Shown here: in pieces, positions 37,387-47,181 of the stretch | How positions within the stretch are numbered: position 1 is the stretch's first letter | Layout of the letters: each line of letters opens with the position of its first letter | Assembly: GCA_902550805.1 (NCBI GenBank) | Contig: CACDAL010000005.1 | Location: 1-64,000 of the forward strand | DNA length: 64,000 nt | Origin: an uncultured Pelagibacteraceae bacterium | Lineage (GTDB): Bacteria > Pseudomonadota > Alphaproteobacteria > Pelagibacterales > Pelagibacteraceae | Direction: 5' to 3' | The notes under the pieces: model-generated | Seen by the model: the letters and a program-made list of their open reading frames with translations, nothing else | What the model was told of the DNA's origin: nothing | Databases searched by the model: none | Program-made: the position numbers and the translations under genes

Positions 37387-37936
37387 TATAATTTTGAATA
37401 TTAAATATTTTGCTGTCGAAATTTATATTAGTTTTAATATTTGAAATTTTTGTTTCAACTTTATTTTGATATATATCAGTAGTTGTCCAACCTATTAAAT
37501 TAAATGTATTTTTATCAAAAAAAACAGTCAATGTTGTATTTTTATGATTAATTAAAAATGAATAACTGTCATTTAATTCTTCTTCATTACTTAATTTTTT
37601 TATTTTTGTTATTAGAAAATTTTTATCTAAAATAAACTCCAAAGGTGTTTTTTTTAATTGATATCTATAATATTGTTTATTTCTATCACTATTAATCAAC
37701 AAAGATTTACCATTTGAAACTAGAACTTTGTTATATATGTCATTGTATTTACAATATATTTTTTTTGGATAAGAAATTATACATTCTCCTGTTTCAGTTT
37801 TTTTATTAATTTTTTGTAAAAATGAAAATTTTAAATTTTTAATAGAATGAAAATTATTAATTATATTATTTTTTGATGATGCATTTGCAAAGTTATTAAA
37901 GAAAAATAAAATAATAATTACTATTATTATTCTCAT
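37379..37936 (-). CDS. lolA: Outer-membrane lipoprotein carrier LolA-like
   Basis: A 185-residue periplasmic protein. A signal peptide (IIIVIIILFFFNNFANA, residues 2-18 or so) precedes a LolA-type half-barrel: LKFSFLQKINKKTETGECIISYPKKIYCKY, LVSNGKSLLINSDRNKQYYRY, and TPLEFILDKNF, each aligning with LolA strands. It would ferry lipoproteins, such as the DUF3576 and LptE lipoproteins of this window, to the outer membrane. The ftsK-lolA pair is common in alphaproteobacteria; here the ftsK stop and lolA ATG share one base. Confidence 0.88.
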   Translation of the reverse strand: MRIIIVIIILFFFNNFANASSKNNIINNFHSIKNLKFSFLQKINKKTETGECIISYPKKIYCKYNDIYNKVLVSNGKSLLINSDRNKQYYRYQLKKTPLEFILDKNFLITKIKKLSNEEELNDSYSFLINHKNTTLTVFFDKNTFNLIGWTTTDIYQNKVETKISNIKTNINFDSKIFNIQNYIN

Positions 37937-40029
37937 TATTTAAGAACTTCTCTTTTTCCAACATGATTTGCCTTACTTACTTCACCGTTAGCTTCCATTT
38001 GGTCAACTATTCTTGCGGCTCTGTTGTATCCAATTTGTAATTTTCTTTGTAAAAAAGATGTTGAAGCTTTTCTTTCAGACTTAACTATTTCTAAAGCGGC
38101 ATTATACAGTTCATCTAAATTTTCTTTATCGGTTGAATTAAAATTTGCATCCTTTTCATCTGCAAAATTTAATATTTCATCAACATAATCTGGTTCTGCT
38201 TGATTTCTTAAGAAATTATTTATTTTTTCAATTTCATTTTCTGAAACAAAAGGAGCATGAATTCTTACAATTTTATTTGCTGACGACATATAAAGCATAT
38301 CGCCTTTCCCTAAAAGTTGTTCTGCTCCTTGTTCTCCCAGTATGGTTCTACTATCAATTTTCGATGTTACTTGAAAAGAAATTCTAGTAGGAAAATTTGC
38401 TTTTATTGTACCAGTAATTACATCAACACTAGGTCTTTGAGTTGCCATAATAATATGAATTCCAGCAGCTCTCGCCATTTGTGATAGTTTTTGAATATAA
38501 TTTTCTATTTCTTTGCCAGCTACCAACATTAAGTCAGACATTTCATCAACTATTACCACTATGTATGGCATAGAAATATTATGTTTTTCATTATAGCCAT
38601 CTATATTTCTAACCCCTACTTTAGTCATTAATCTGTATCTATTTTCCATTTCTTTAACTACCCAACCTAAAACTGAAGCAGCCTTTTTTGCTTCTGTTAT
38701 AACTGGACATAATAGATGAGGAATAGCCTCGTAAGTTGATAATTCTAACATTTTAGGATCAATTAAAATAAATTTACATTTATCTGGCGTGTGCTTGTAG
38801 AGTAGAGATAAAATAATTGTATTAATACAAACAGATTTTCCAGAACCAGTAGTTCCTGCAATTAATAAATGTGGCATAGAACTTAAGTCGCCTGTAATTG
38901 GTTCGCCCGATATACTTTTTCCTAGTGCAATTGGCAACTTTGTTTCTCTTTTGGTAAAATCTTTATTAGATATAATTTCACTTAAATAAACATTTTCTCT
39001 AGCTGGGTTTGGTAATTCAATTCCAACTGTGTTACTTCCAGGAATAGTAGCTATTCTTGCAGATTCTGAGCTTGTATTTCTAGCTATATCTTCAGATAAG
39101 TTAATTATTTTTGATACTTTTATACCAGGAGCGGGCTCAAATTCATTTAATGTTACTACTGGACCATGACTAACTTTTTTAATTTTTCCTTCTACACCAA
39201 AATCTAAAAGAATTTTTTCTAAAGTTCCTTCTTCTATTTTATTTTCATTATTAATTTTTCCTTTCTTAGATGGACTTTTCAAAAATTCCAAAGAAGGAAG
39301 TTTAAATTTAAATTTTTGTTTTTCAGATTTATTCTCAAAGGAAAAATTTTCTTGTACCCTTGTCTCATTATATTCTTCGTGTTTAGCCTGATTGAATTCT
39401 CCTGTTGATATATTATCAAAAGTTTTTTTGTTTCGCTTGAACAAATTTAATAAATTTTTAAAAATTGATTTTAAATTCAAATTTATACTTAAAAGAAAAC
39501 TAATTATTAATACTACTATTAAAAAATAGTAGCTAAATGTTTCATTTAGTTTTATTAGATTTATTAAAAAACTTTCTTCGAATATATTTCCTATAAAGCC
39601 ACTATTCCCATTTACCGTTAACCAAAATGTTTCTTTGTAAAAAACACTAAAAAACAAAGAACCAATAATTGAATAAAAAATTATAAAAAATAAATTTTCA
39701 ACAATAATTAAAAATTTTTTTTTTTTAAAAATTGTTAAACCTGTAAAAAAAATGGAAAATGGAATTAGAATAGAAATCAAACCTATAGATTGATAAAAAA
39801 GATCAGAAATATAGCTTCCTTTAATTCCTAGCAAATTTTTTATTCCAGTATTTTCCGGAAATATAAAGTTTGGATCATCTGGGGAATAACTTAATAGTGA
39901 TAATAATAGCAGAATAGAAATAATTAATAGAAATAATCCAATTAACTCAGCAATCCTGTTTATTGCAAAACTACCTGTTTTATCTAAAATTTTTTTTATA
40001 CTCATTATAATAGAATTATGATTTGTCAC
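37936..40029 (-). CDS. ftsK: DNA translocase FtsK
   Basis: A 697-residue division-linked DNA pump. Four N-terminal membrane helices lie within about residues 20-180, followed by a short charged linker and the RecA-like motor: GKSISGEPITGDLSSMPHLL, Walker A AGTTGSGKSVCINTI, KFILIDPKMLELS, VVIVDEMSDLMLVAGKEIE and MATQRPSVDVITG. The C-terminal gamma winged helix (QIGYNRAARIVDQMEANGEVSK) would read KOPS. It resolves chromosome dimers with XerCD at the septum. It is shorter than the E. coli protein because the linker is reduced. Confidence 0.97.
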   Translation of the reverse strand: MTNHNSIIMSIKKILDKTGSFAINRIAELIGLFLLIISILLLLSLLSYSPDDPNFIFPENTGIKNLLGIKGSYISDLFYQSIGLISILIPFSIFFTGLTIFKKKKFLIIVENLFFIIFYSIIGSLFFSVFYKETFWLTVNGNSGFIGNIFEESFLINLIKLNETFSYYFLIVVLIISFLLSINLNLKSIFKNLLNLFKRNKKTFDNISTGEFNQAKHEEYNETRVQENFSFENKSEKQKFKFKLPSLEFLKSPSKKGKINNENKIEEGTLEKILLDFGVEGKIKKVSHGPVVTLNEFEPAPGIKVSKIINLSEDIARNTSSESARIATIPGSNTVGIELPNPARENVYLSEIISNKDFTKRETKLPIALGKSISGEPITGDLSSMPHLLIAGTTGSGKSVCINTIILSLLYKHTPDKCKFILIDPKMLELSTYEAIPHLLCPVITEAKKAASVLGWVVKEMENRYRLMTKVGVRNIDGYNEKHNISMPYIVVIVDEMSDLMLVAGKEIENYIQKLSQMARAAGIHIIMATQRPSVDVITGTIKANFPTRISFQVTSKIDSRTILGEQGAEQLLGKGDMLYMSSANKIVRIHAPFVSENEIEKINNFLRNQAEPDYVDEILNFADEKDANFNSTDKENLDELYNAALEIVKSERKASTSFLQRKLQIGYNRAARIVDQMEANGEVSKANHVGKREVLK

Positions 40030-40070
40030 TTTGTATCATTTTATTTTTACTGATAAAATTAAATTATATT

Positions 40071-41140
40071 ATGAAAATTTGTTTAGTAGGAAAAAACTTG
40101 ACTAATTATGTATTAGCAAATGTATTGGCTAAGAAAAAACTACCTATCGATATAGTCTACAATTTTGAATTAAAAAAAAATGATTCATCCAGAACATTGG
40201 CTATTTCAAATAATAATTATAAATATCTTAAAAAAATTAGTAAAAAATTAAATTTTTCATCTTGGCCAACAAAAAAAATTAAAATTTATGTTGAAGGAAA
40301 AAATTCAAAAGAATTATTAAAGTTTACAAATAACAATCAAGAAGTTTTTAATTTAATAAAATATAATGAAATATTTAAAAGTTTTTCAAAAAATATGTAA
40401 ATTTTAAAAAATTAGATAATAAAAAAAAATTATTTTTTTTAAATAATAAATATAGTTTAGTTATTAATTCCGATTCTAAAAGTTATATATCGAAAAAACT
40501 TTTTTACAAAAAAATAAAAAAAAATTATAATACTTTGGCTTATACTTCTATAATCCAACATCAAAAAATTAAAAATAATATTGCTACTCAAATTTTTACT
40601 AAATTTGGTCCATTAGCCTTCCTTCCTTTGTCTAATAATCAAACTTCAATTGTATTTTCTTATAATGGTAAAAAAAAATTAAATAATGAAGCAGTAATTC
40701 AAATTATAAAAAAATTTAACAATTATTATAAAATTACAAATTTTAAAAAATTTGAAAAATTTATTATTAATTTTTCTATGCTAAGAAATTATTATCATCA
40801 AAATATATTATCATTTGGAGATCTTATTCATAAAATTCATCCTTTGGCCGGACAAGGATTTAATATGACTATTAGAGATATAAAAATTTTATCTGATTTA
40901 ATAGATGACAATATGGAATTAGGTATGGAAATTGATGGTTCAGTTGCAAATGAATTTGAAAAAAAAACAAGACATTTAAATTATATTTATGGATCAAGCA
41001 TAGATTTTATTTATGAATTTTTTAACTTTGATAATAAAATTAATAATAACCTATCTTATCCAATTTTTAATTTTTTGAATAAACAAAAATTTTTTAAAAA
41101 ATATGCTACTCGTTTTGCTGATGAAGGATTAAATTTTTAA
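40071..41140 (+). pseudogene. UbiH-family FAD monooxygenase, frameshifted
   Basis: Two consecutive frames make one UbiH-like protein. The first frame runs from ATG 40071 (MKICLVGKN...SSRTLAIS, like the UbiH RALALS region) to TAA 40398-40400. The second is open from 40379 to 41140 and contains GDLIHKIHPLAGQGFNMTIRDIKIL, the hallmark GD..H...P.AGQG motif of ubiquinone hydroxylases. A single-base loss within the A- and T-runs at 40379-40399 would explain the shift. The N-terminal GxGxxG nucleotide motif is also degraded (VGKNLTNYV). It may be a real pseudogene, a sequence error in a homopolymer, or a slippage site. Confidence 0.75.
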
Positions 41141-41782
41141 TTATTGCAAAGTAGTATTACTGAATTCGTCTAGAGTATAAGTTTTTAATATTTCTTCTAA
41201 TTTTTTTATTCTTAAATTTAAATTTTTACTTTCAAGCAGTATTTGTTTTTCTTCCAAAGAAAAAGGTGAGGCCATCGAGAGAGTATTGATTGTCTGGTCT
41301 AATTTTTTTTTTTCAATATCCTTCCAATTTATAATGTAACCCTGTTTTTTGAATAAGTTTTTTAAACTATTAAAAATTAATTTTAGATTAGAAAATTTTA
41401 TTTCTTCATTACTTATCTGTAAATCATCAAAATATTCATCAAAATTTATACTACATTCTCTGTATAGTTTATTATTATTATTCTCACGTAATATTTTGAA
41501 ACGACATATTCCATTTAGAGAAATGAAATATCTTCCATCTTCAGTTTCATTAAAACTTGTTATTTTTCCTGCACAACCTACTTCAAATAAATCTGGTTTT
41601 TTAGGCTCTCCAGTCTTTTTAGGTTGTATCATTCCAATTAATCTGTTTCCTTTCATACAAGTATCTACCATTTGTATATATCTTGGTTCAAAAATATTTA
41701 ATGGAACTGTTGTCCTTGGGAAAATAATAAAATTAGATAATGGAAATATAGGTATTACCTTAGGCAATTCATCTTTTTTCAT
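41141..41782 (-). CDS. Lon N-terminal (LON substrate-binding) domain protein
   Basis: A 213-residue stand-alone LON-N domain protein without ATPase or protease parts. VIPIFPLSNFIIFPRTTVPLNIFEPRYIQMV, then IGMIQPKK, FEVGCAGKITSFNETEDGRYFISLNGICRFKI, and the helical C-terminal bundle are the family pattern. Such proteins occur widely in alphaproteobacteria; the function is not established, with substrate recognition suggested from Lon. Its stop codon directly abuts the end of the UbiH-like pseudogene. Confidence 0.9.
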   Translation of the reverse strand: MKKDELPKVIPIFPLSNFIIFPRTTVPLNIFEPRYIQMVDTCMKGNRLIGMIQPKKTGEPKKPDLFEVGCAGKITSFNETEDGRYFISLNGICRFKILRENNNNKLYRECSINFDEYFDDLQISNEEIKFSNLKLIFNSLKNLFKKQGYIINWKDIEKKKLDQTINTLSMASPFSLEEKQILLESKNLNLRIKKLEEILKTYTLDEFSNTTLQ

Positions 41783-41858
41783 AATTATTAAAATATATCA
41801 GAATAATATATAGTCTTCCATAGACCATATTGTTGTTATTTAATTATAAAATAAATTA

Positions 41859-43502
41859 ATGATTTTAAATAAAATTTTAGAAGAAAGAAAAAAAATAATT
41901 TTTTTATTTAACAATAAAAAATTTAATAAAGTAATAAAGCTAGGAAAAGCTTTGCTAAGGAAATCTCCAAATGATTTTGATCTGCTAAACATAATGAGTC
42001 TAAGTTCAATTAAAATAGAAAATTTTGAAGAGTCTAAAAAATATTATAAAGCTTTGCTTAAAATTAAGCAGACACCAGAATTATATTATAATTATGGAAA
42101 AATTTTAAAGAAATTAAACTTATTTAATGAAGCAATTGATGCATTTCATGAGGCAATAAAATTAAATCCTATATTTGCAGAAGCATATAATAATTTAGGA
42201 AATACACAAAAATTAATTAATGAAAAACAAGATGCAATAAAAAATTATAAAAAATCAATAGAATTAAAAAAAGAAAATTTAGAAGCTTATTTTAATTTAG
42301 CTAATATTTTAAAAGAAGAAAAAAATTATAATGAAGCGAAAATTTTTTATGAGAAAATTTTAAATATAGATAATAAAAATTTTAACGCACAAAATAATCT
42401 TGGAGCAATAAATTCAATTTTAGGAAATTTAAATTTAGCTAGAGATTTTTTTAAAAAATCAATAGAGAACAATAATTTATCTTTTGAAAGTTATAAAAAC
42501 TATATTGATATTACAAAAATTAGCAAAGATGATGAAATTTTTAAAAAATTAGAAAAAATAACTTTAAAAAATTTAAATGATAAAAATAAGATAGACATTA
42601 ATTATAGTCTTAGCAAAGGTTATTTTGATCAAAATAAAAATGAAATTGGTTTTACTTATCTAGAAAAAGCAAAAAAACTAAAAACACAACAATCAAACTT
42701 TTCTATTAAATCCCAAAAAAAATTATTTATAAATATAAAAAAATTTTTTGATAAAAATTATCTAAATATTATAAATCACAATTTTAAAATTAAGTGTAAA
42801 CCAATATTTATAGTTGGAATGCCAAGGTCTGGAACAACTTTAATAGAACAAATTTTATCTTCGCATTCAAAAATTTATGGTGCTGGAGAACTTGATTATA
42901 TGCCGAAAATAATGGAAAAAATTAAATTTGAAGAAGTTAATAGTTTTGAAAAAACAATAAATAGAATTAGACTTGAGTATAATAATAAATTAATTGAAAT
43001 TTCAGGAAAATCATATGTAACTGACAAATTACCTATGAATTTTAAATGGATAGGATTTATTATTAAAGCATTTCCAGAAGCTAAAATAATTCATTTAGAA
43101 AGAAATCCCATGGCAGTTTGCTGGTCAAACTATAAAATTAATTTTAATAATATTGGAATGGAATTTGCATTAAATCAAAAAGACATAGCCAATTATTATA
43201 TTTTATATAATGATTTAATGAAATTTTGGTTCAATAAATTTGGTAATGAAATAATTAATATCAATTATGAAAAGTTTGTTTTAAATCCTGAACAAAATAC
43301 CAAAAAAATTATTGGTGAATTAAATTTATTATGGGAAGATAACCTTAAGAATCATAGTAAAAATGAAAGGCCTATAGAAACAGCATCATTGCACCAAGCT
43401 AGAGGAAAAATATTTAAAAATAGTTCTGAGCAGTGGAAAAATTATCAAAATTTTTTAAAACCAATTCAAGAAATATTTTCAAAAAATAATATCAATTTTT
43501 AA
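41859..43502 (+). CDS. TPR-repeat sulfotransferase
   Basis: A 547-residue two-part protein. Residues about 1-300 contain tandem tetratricopeptide repeats (for example PIFAEAYNNLGNTQKLINEKQDAIKNYKKSI and LEAYFNLANILKEEKNYNEAKIFYEKIL). The C-terminal ~240 residues form a sulfotransferase domain with the PAPS 5'-phosphosulfate loop IVGMPRSGTTLIEQILSSH and the 3'-phosphate-site region AKIIHLERNPMAVCWSNYK. It would transfer sulfate to a protein or glycan acceptor, which is unknown. It may belong functionally with the two GT41 enzymes of the window. Confidence 0.88.
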   Translation: MILNKILEERKKIIFLFNNKKFNKVIKLGKALLRKSPNDFDLLNIMSLSSIKIENFEESKKYYKALLKIKQTPELYYNYGKILKKLNLFNEAIDAFHEAIKLNPIFAEAYNNLGNTQKLINEKQDAIKNYKKSIELKKENLEAYFNLANILKEEKNYNEAKIFYEKILNIDNKNFNAQNNLGAINSILGNLNLARDFFKKSIENNNLSFESYKNYIDITKISKDDEIFKKLEKITLKNLNDKNKIDINYSLSKGYFDQNKNEIGFTYLEKAKKLKTQQSNFSIKSQKKLFINIKKFFDKNYLNIINHNFKIKCKPIFIVGMPRSGTTLIEQILSSHSKIYGAGELDYMPKIMEKIKFEEVNSFEKTINRIRLEYNNKLIEISGKSYVTDKLPMNFKWIGFIIKAFPEAKIIHLERNPMAVCWSNYKINFNNIGMEFALNQKDIANYYILYNDLMKFWFNKFGNEIININYEKFVLNPEQNTKKIIGELNLLWEDNLKNHSKNERPIETASLHQARGKIFKNSSEQWKNYQNFLKPIQEIFSKNNINF

Positions 43503-43516
43503 AATTTAATTATTGC

Positions 43517-43544
43517 TTGCAATTATAAAACCCCTATTTATAAT
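43517..43544 (+). promoter_or_regulatory. Sigma-70-type promoter of tRNA-Gly
   Basis: TTGCAA at 43517-43522 and TATAAT at 43539-43544 are separated by 16 bp, and the tRNA begins 13 bp after the -10 element. The perfect -10 and correct placement before an RNA gene support it. The DNA is AT-rich, so chance matches to -10 boxes are common. Confidence 0.55.
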
Positions 43545-43557
43545 AACTTTTTAACAA

Positions 43558-43632
43558 GCGGGCATAGCTCAGTGGTAGAGCGTCTCGTTGCCAACGAGAA
43601 GGTCGTGGGTTCGAGTCCCATTGCCCGCTCCA
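43558..43632 (+). tRNA. tRNA-Gly (anticodon GCC)
   Basis: A 75-nt tRNA with encoded CCA end (43630-43632). The acceptor stem GCGGGCA pairs with TGCCCGC in all seven positions. The D arm contains AGCTCAGTGGTAGAGC, the anticodon stem TCTCG/CGAGA frames the loop TTGCCAA with anticodon GCC at 43590-43592, and the T arm carries GTGGGTTCGAGTCCCAT. The discriminator base is T, usual for bacterial tRNA-Gly. It is locally GC-rich against an AT-rich background. Confidence 0.98.
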
Positions 43633-43675
43633 ATGTTACTTGAAAATATTTTATAAATTATTAAATCATTAGATT

Positions 43676-44014
43676 ATGAGTGATTTAGCAAATAAAAAAT
43701 GTGTTCCTTGTGAAGGGGGAATAGCAGGATTTGATATAAAAGAAATTCACAAATATCTTAAAATGATTGATGGATGGGAAGTCAAAGCCAATGATGATAA
43801 AATTTATTTTTTAATAAAAGAATTTAAATTTAAAAATTTTAAAGAGAGTCAAGATTTTATTAATAAAGTTGGTGAAATTGCAGAAATTGAAGGGCATCAC
43901 CCAGATATTTGGTTTGGTTGGGGATATGCAAGAATTAAAATTTTTACCCATGCAATTAAAGGACTACACGAAAGTGATTTTATTTTAGCTGCAAAAGTTG
44001 ATAGGATTATTTAA
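43676..44014 (+). CDS. phhB: Pterin-4a-carbinolamine dehydratase
   Basis: A 112-residue PCD/DCoH protein. It starts MSDLANKKCVPCEGGIAG, and has IDGWEVK, the F.F..F...F.N.V pattern, the catalytic EIEGHHPDIWFGWGYARIKIFTHAIKGLHESDF block with HHPD. It regenerates the pterin cofactor of aromatic amino-acid hydroxylases, though no hydroxylase gene is in this window. Its TAA shares the palindrome TTAA with the stop of convergent purH. Confidence 0.96.
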   Translation: MSDLANKKCVPCEGGIAGFDIKEIHKYLKMIDGWEVKANDDKIYFLIKEFKFKNFKESQDFINKVGEIAEIEGHHPDIWFGWGYARIKIFTHAIKGLHESDFILAAKVDRII

Positions 44015-45555
44015 TGTTTAAAGTGACGAGTTTTTGAAAAAACTAATATAGTATTTGTTTGATTGGCGAATTTAATTATTTCTTTATCTCTTATTGATCC
44101 ATATGGTTGAATAATTGCAGAGACTCCTGCTTGAACTAACATTTCAACCCCATCAACAAAAGGAAAAAAAGCATCAGAGGCGGCAATAATTTCATCATCA
44201 TTTTTAATTTTTTGAAATTTATTCATTTTTTTAATTGCTATATTACAACTTTCAACTCTACTTGGTTGACCCGATCCTATTCCAACTGTTCCACTATCCT
44301 TCGCTAAAACAATTGCATTTGATTTTACACTTCTGCAAATATTAAATGCAAAAATTAAATTTTTAAGTGTTTTTTTACTTGGCTTTTTTTTAGAAACAAT
44401 TTTAAAATTATTTTTAGAAAAAATTTTATTATCTATTGTTTGTATTAAAAGTGAGTCAAAGTTTGTACTAATATTATTTATATTATTTATTTTTAATTTA
44501 GTAGAATCAATAATTCTAAGATTTTTTTTCTTTTTTAATACTTTTAATGCATCCTGCTCAAACCCAACTCCAATTACCACTTCTAAAAATATTTTATTTA
44601 ATTCATTAGCTATTTTTTTATTAATTTTATAATTACAACATACGATTCCACCAAAAGCACTAATTGGGTCACATGCCAATGCTTCTTTAAAACTCGAAAC
44701 TTTACTTTTATTTATTGAGACGCCACATGGATTAGCATGTTTAACAATTATGGTTCCTAAATTGCTAGGAAGCGTTTTTGAGATATTTAATGCAGAAAAT
44801 ATATCATTGTAATTATTGTAGCTAAGTTTTTTTCCATGAATTTGTAAAATGCCAAGTTCTTTTTTTGTATTATAAATTGCAGCTTTTTGATGAGGATTTT
44901 CTCCATATCTTAAGTTTTCAATTAAATTGGCATGGAATGTTTTTTTTTTAGGAAAAATATTTTTTGTTTTTGAGTTTAAGTAATTTGAAATTATAGAATC
45001 ATAATAAGATGTTACATTAAATGCCTCTTCTGATAATTTTTCTCTATATTTTAATGTTGTTGAGCCTTTATTTTTTTTTAATTCTAAAATTAATTTTTGA
45101 TATTGATCAGTGTTTGTTACTACAACCACATCTTTATAGTTTTTAGCAGCAGCTCTAACCATGCTTGGTCCGCCAATATCAATATTTTCTATAATATTTT
45201 TATGTTTTTGTTTTTTTTCCAACAAATTTTCAAAAGGATAAAAATTTACTACAACTAAATCTATTTCTTCAATATTATTATTTAGCATTTCTTTTCTATG
45301 AATTTTATTATTTCTTATACTTAATATTCCTCCATAAATTTTAGGATTTAGAGTTTTTACTCTACCTCCTAATATTTCTGGGGAATTAGTATATTTAGAA
45401 ACTTCTTGGCAATTGTAACCTAATTTTTTTATTTTTTTGTAAGTACCTCCAGAACTAATAATTTTTATTTTGTATTTTTTTAATACTTTTAAAATTGATT
45501 TTAGGTCTGATTTGTTTGATACAGAGATTAACGCTTGTTTAATTTTCTTCTTCAT
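44011..45555 (-). CDS. purH: Bifunctional AICAR transformylase/IMP cyclohydrolase
   Basis: A 514-residue enzyme for the last two steps of IMP synthesis. The N-terminal cyclohydrolase part starts ALISVSNKSDLKSILKVL and includes SSGGTYKKI, TNSPEILGGRVKTLNPKIYGGIL, VVNFYPFENLL and ENIDIGGPSMVRAAAKN. The transformylase part has LRYGENPHQKAA, VKHANPCGVS, DPISAFGGIV and the C-terminal SDAFFPFVDGVEMLVQAGVSAIIQPYGSIRD. It is co-transcribed with the heparinase-like gene (4-bp overlap) and rpe. Confidence 0.98.
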   Translation of the reverse strand: MKKKIKQALISVSNKSDLKSILKVLKKYKIKIISSGGTYKKIKKLGYNCQEVSKYTNSPEILGGRVKTLNPKIYGGILSIRNNKIHRKEMLNNNIEEIDLVVVNFYPFENLLEKKQKHKNIIENIDIGGPSMVRAAAKNYKDVVVVTNTDQYQKLILELKKNKGSTTLKYREKLSEEAFNVTSYYDSIISNYLNSKTKNIFPKKKTFHANLIENLRYGENPHQKAAIYNTKKELGILQIHGKKLSYNNYNDIFSALNISKTLPSNLGTIIVKHANPCGVSINKSKVSSFKEALACDPISAFGGIVCCNYKINKKIANELNKIFLEVVIGVGFEQDALKVLKKKKNLRIIDSTKLKINNINNISTNFDSLLIQTIDNKIFSKNNFKIVSKKKPSKKTLKNLIFAFNICRSVKSNAIVLAKDSGTVGIGSGQPSRVESCNIAIKKMNKFQKIKNDDEIIAASDAFFPFVDGVEMLVQAGVSAIIQPYGSIRDKEIIKFANQTNTILVFSKTRHFKH

Positions 45556-47180
45556 ATTTTGTTAATTTCCCATTCAATCATCTGATCATCTGTTTGTGTA
45601 ATTCCTGATATAAAAATATTTTGATTTTCAATATATGTATTTTTTTTACCGAAATATAATCCAGTTTCAACATCAATAGATCCATGATTTGAATAAAATC
45701 TCCATCCAGAGTTTTCTAACTCGATTAAAATCGTTTTATTATCCTGTATTTTTGTAACTTTTGTATTTGGCATTAAATGAAATCGTATTTCAAAACTTGA
45801 AGATTTGAAATTTTTTTTCTTAATAAGTTTATCTTTTCCAACAATTTTATTTGTTTCAGGATAAAATTCTAAATTTCTTTCGTGAATAACTCCATAATCA
45901 GATAAATATCCATCATGTGAACATTTAATACTCCAATAATTTTTTTCAAAAACTATATTTTTATTTAGTGTTTTAACTCCTTTATTAACTATATATGGTC
46001 CTTTTCTTATTTTATTAAAAGTTGATGTTGACGAATTATTTAAAATAAGCGTTGAATGTGTTGCTGTTGACTTTGATATTAAATTTAATTGGTGTTGATA
46101 ATCTTGAAAATAACCTGAGTTAGATATCAATTTAGTATTTTTAAAAAAAAATTCAAAAGATAAAGGACCGCTTTGGTAATTTTCTGAGTATTTTTTGTCA
46201 GGACTAGATCCAGTATCCATTGCAATGATGATGTTTTTACTTTTTAAAATTGAATAACCACACATTTCATGATTATCACAACTAAATCTATATCGGTTGA
46301 GTTCTAAATATTTATCAAAATCTGACAAATCTCCTTCATGATTTCCGTTAAATAGAATATTTTTTTTTATAGATCCCCATGAAAAATCATATGCCTTGCC
46401 AAGGTAGTATATTATTTCATCTAAATATTCTGGTATTTGGTGCAAGGATTCTTTTAAAAGTTCTCTAATCAACACAAAATATTTTAAATAAAATACTAAC
46501 TGTCTTATGCTTCTTGATTTTGGAAAATATTGATTGTCGAAAGAAGAATTAATTATTTTTTTCAAAAGATTAAGTCCATAAGATAAAAACTTATCATTAT
46601 TATAAGATATTCCCGATAAAATAATTGCAGTACAACCTATCATTTTATCATCTACAAGATTTGATCTATTAATTTCGTTTATCAGATGATTTACTTGTTT
46701 ATTAATTATTTTGTTAAATTTAACTTTATAATTACTATCTGAACCATCATAAGTTATTTTTGAATTTGATATCCAGGAAATTATTCTTTTAGATAAAATG
46801 TCAATTTCCCAATTATTATGTTTATAGTTTTGATTATTTTCAATCCAATTTTGAATTATTGATTGAGTAATTTTTTTTGGAGATTTTAAGTCTATTGAAA
46901 ATAACCAATAAAAATTATGAAGTGTTTTATAATCTTTATTTGAAATATTTTTATCTTCCCAAATTGAGTTAACATAGAAGTTTTCTATTTTATTTTTCTT
47001 CTTATCATATTTTACTATACAACTTAATATGCTGAGGCTTGGTTTATAACTTAAATCATTTTCATCTATTTTTGATATTTTTTTATTATAAATTGATGAA
47101 TTTAAATAAAATTGTCTTATTTGTTTAGAAAAAATGTAGAAAAATTCATGAATAAAATTTAGTGAATTTCTCAAAAACAT
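45552..47180 (-). CDS. Heparinase II/III-like protein
   Basis: A 542-residue protein of the heparinase II/III family. The N-terminal half is alpha-helical, toroid-like (NFYWLFSIDLKSPKKITQSIIQNWIENN). The C-terminal half is beta-rich with FNGNHEGDLSDFDKYLELNRYRFS, DTGSSPDKKYSENYQSGPLSFEFFFKNTKLISNSGYFQDY and STATHSTLILNNSSTS, the conserved H and Y/G block of this fold. No signal peptide is evident. Position between rpe and purH is widespread in alphaproteobacteria. Its substrate and enzymatic activity are unproven, so a polysaccharide lyase is only the family inference. Confidence 0.87.
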   Translation of the reverse strand: MFLRNSLNFIHEFFYIFSKQIRQFYLNSSIYNKKISKIDENDLSYKPSLSILSCIVKYDKKKNKIENFYVNSIWEDKNISNKDYKTLHNFYWLFSIDLKSPKKITQSIIQNWIENNQNYKHNNWEIDILSKRIISWISNSKITYDGSDSNYKVKFNKIINKQVNHLINEINRSNLVDDKMIGCTAIILSGISYNNDKFLSYGLNLLKKIINSSFDNQYFPKSRSIRQLVFYLKYFVLIRELLKESLHQIPEYLDEIIYYLGKAYDFSWGSIKKNILFNGNHEGDLSDFDKYLELNRYRFSCDNHEMCGYSILKSKNIIIAMDTGSSPDKKYSENYQSGPLSFEFFFKNTKLISNSGYFQDYQHQLNLISKSTATHSTLILNNSSTSTFNKIRKGPYIVNKGVKTLNKNIVFEKNYWSIKCSHDGYLSDYGVIHERNLEFYPETNKIVGKDKLIKKKNFKSSSFEIRFHLMPNTKVTKIQDNKTILIELENSGWRFYSNHGSIDVETGLYFGKKNTYIENQNIFISGITQTDDQMIEWEINKI

Positions 47181-47181
47181 T

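Noticed and set aside
40379..40400. Programmed ribosomal frameshift in the UbiH-like gene
   Set aside because: No classical X XXY YYZ slippery site with downstream structure could be identified; decay, error or transcriptional slippage are simpler.
41349..41813. 154-residue plus-strand ORF
   Set aside because: It lies antisense to the Lon N-domain gene and shows no motif or ribosome binding site.
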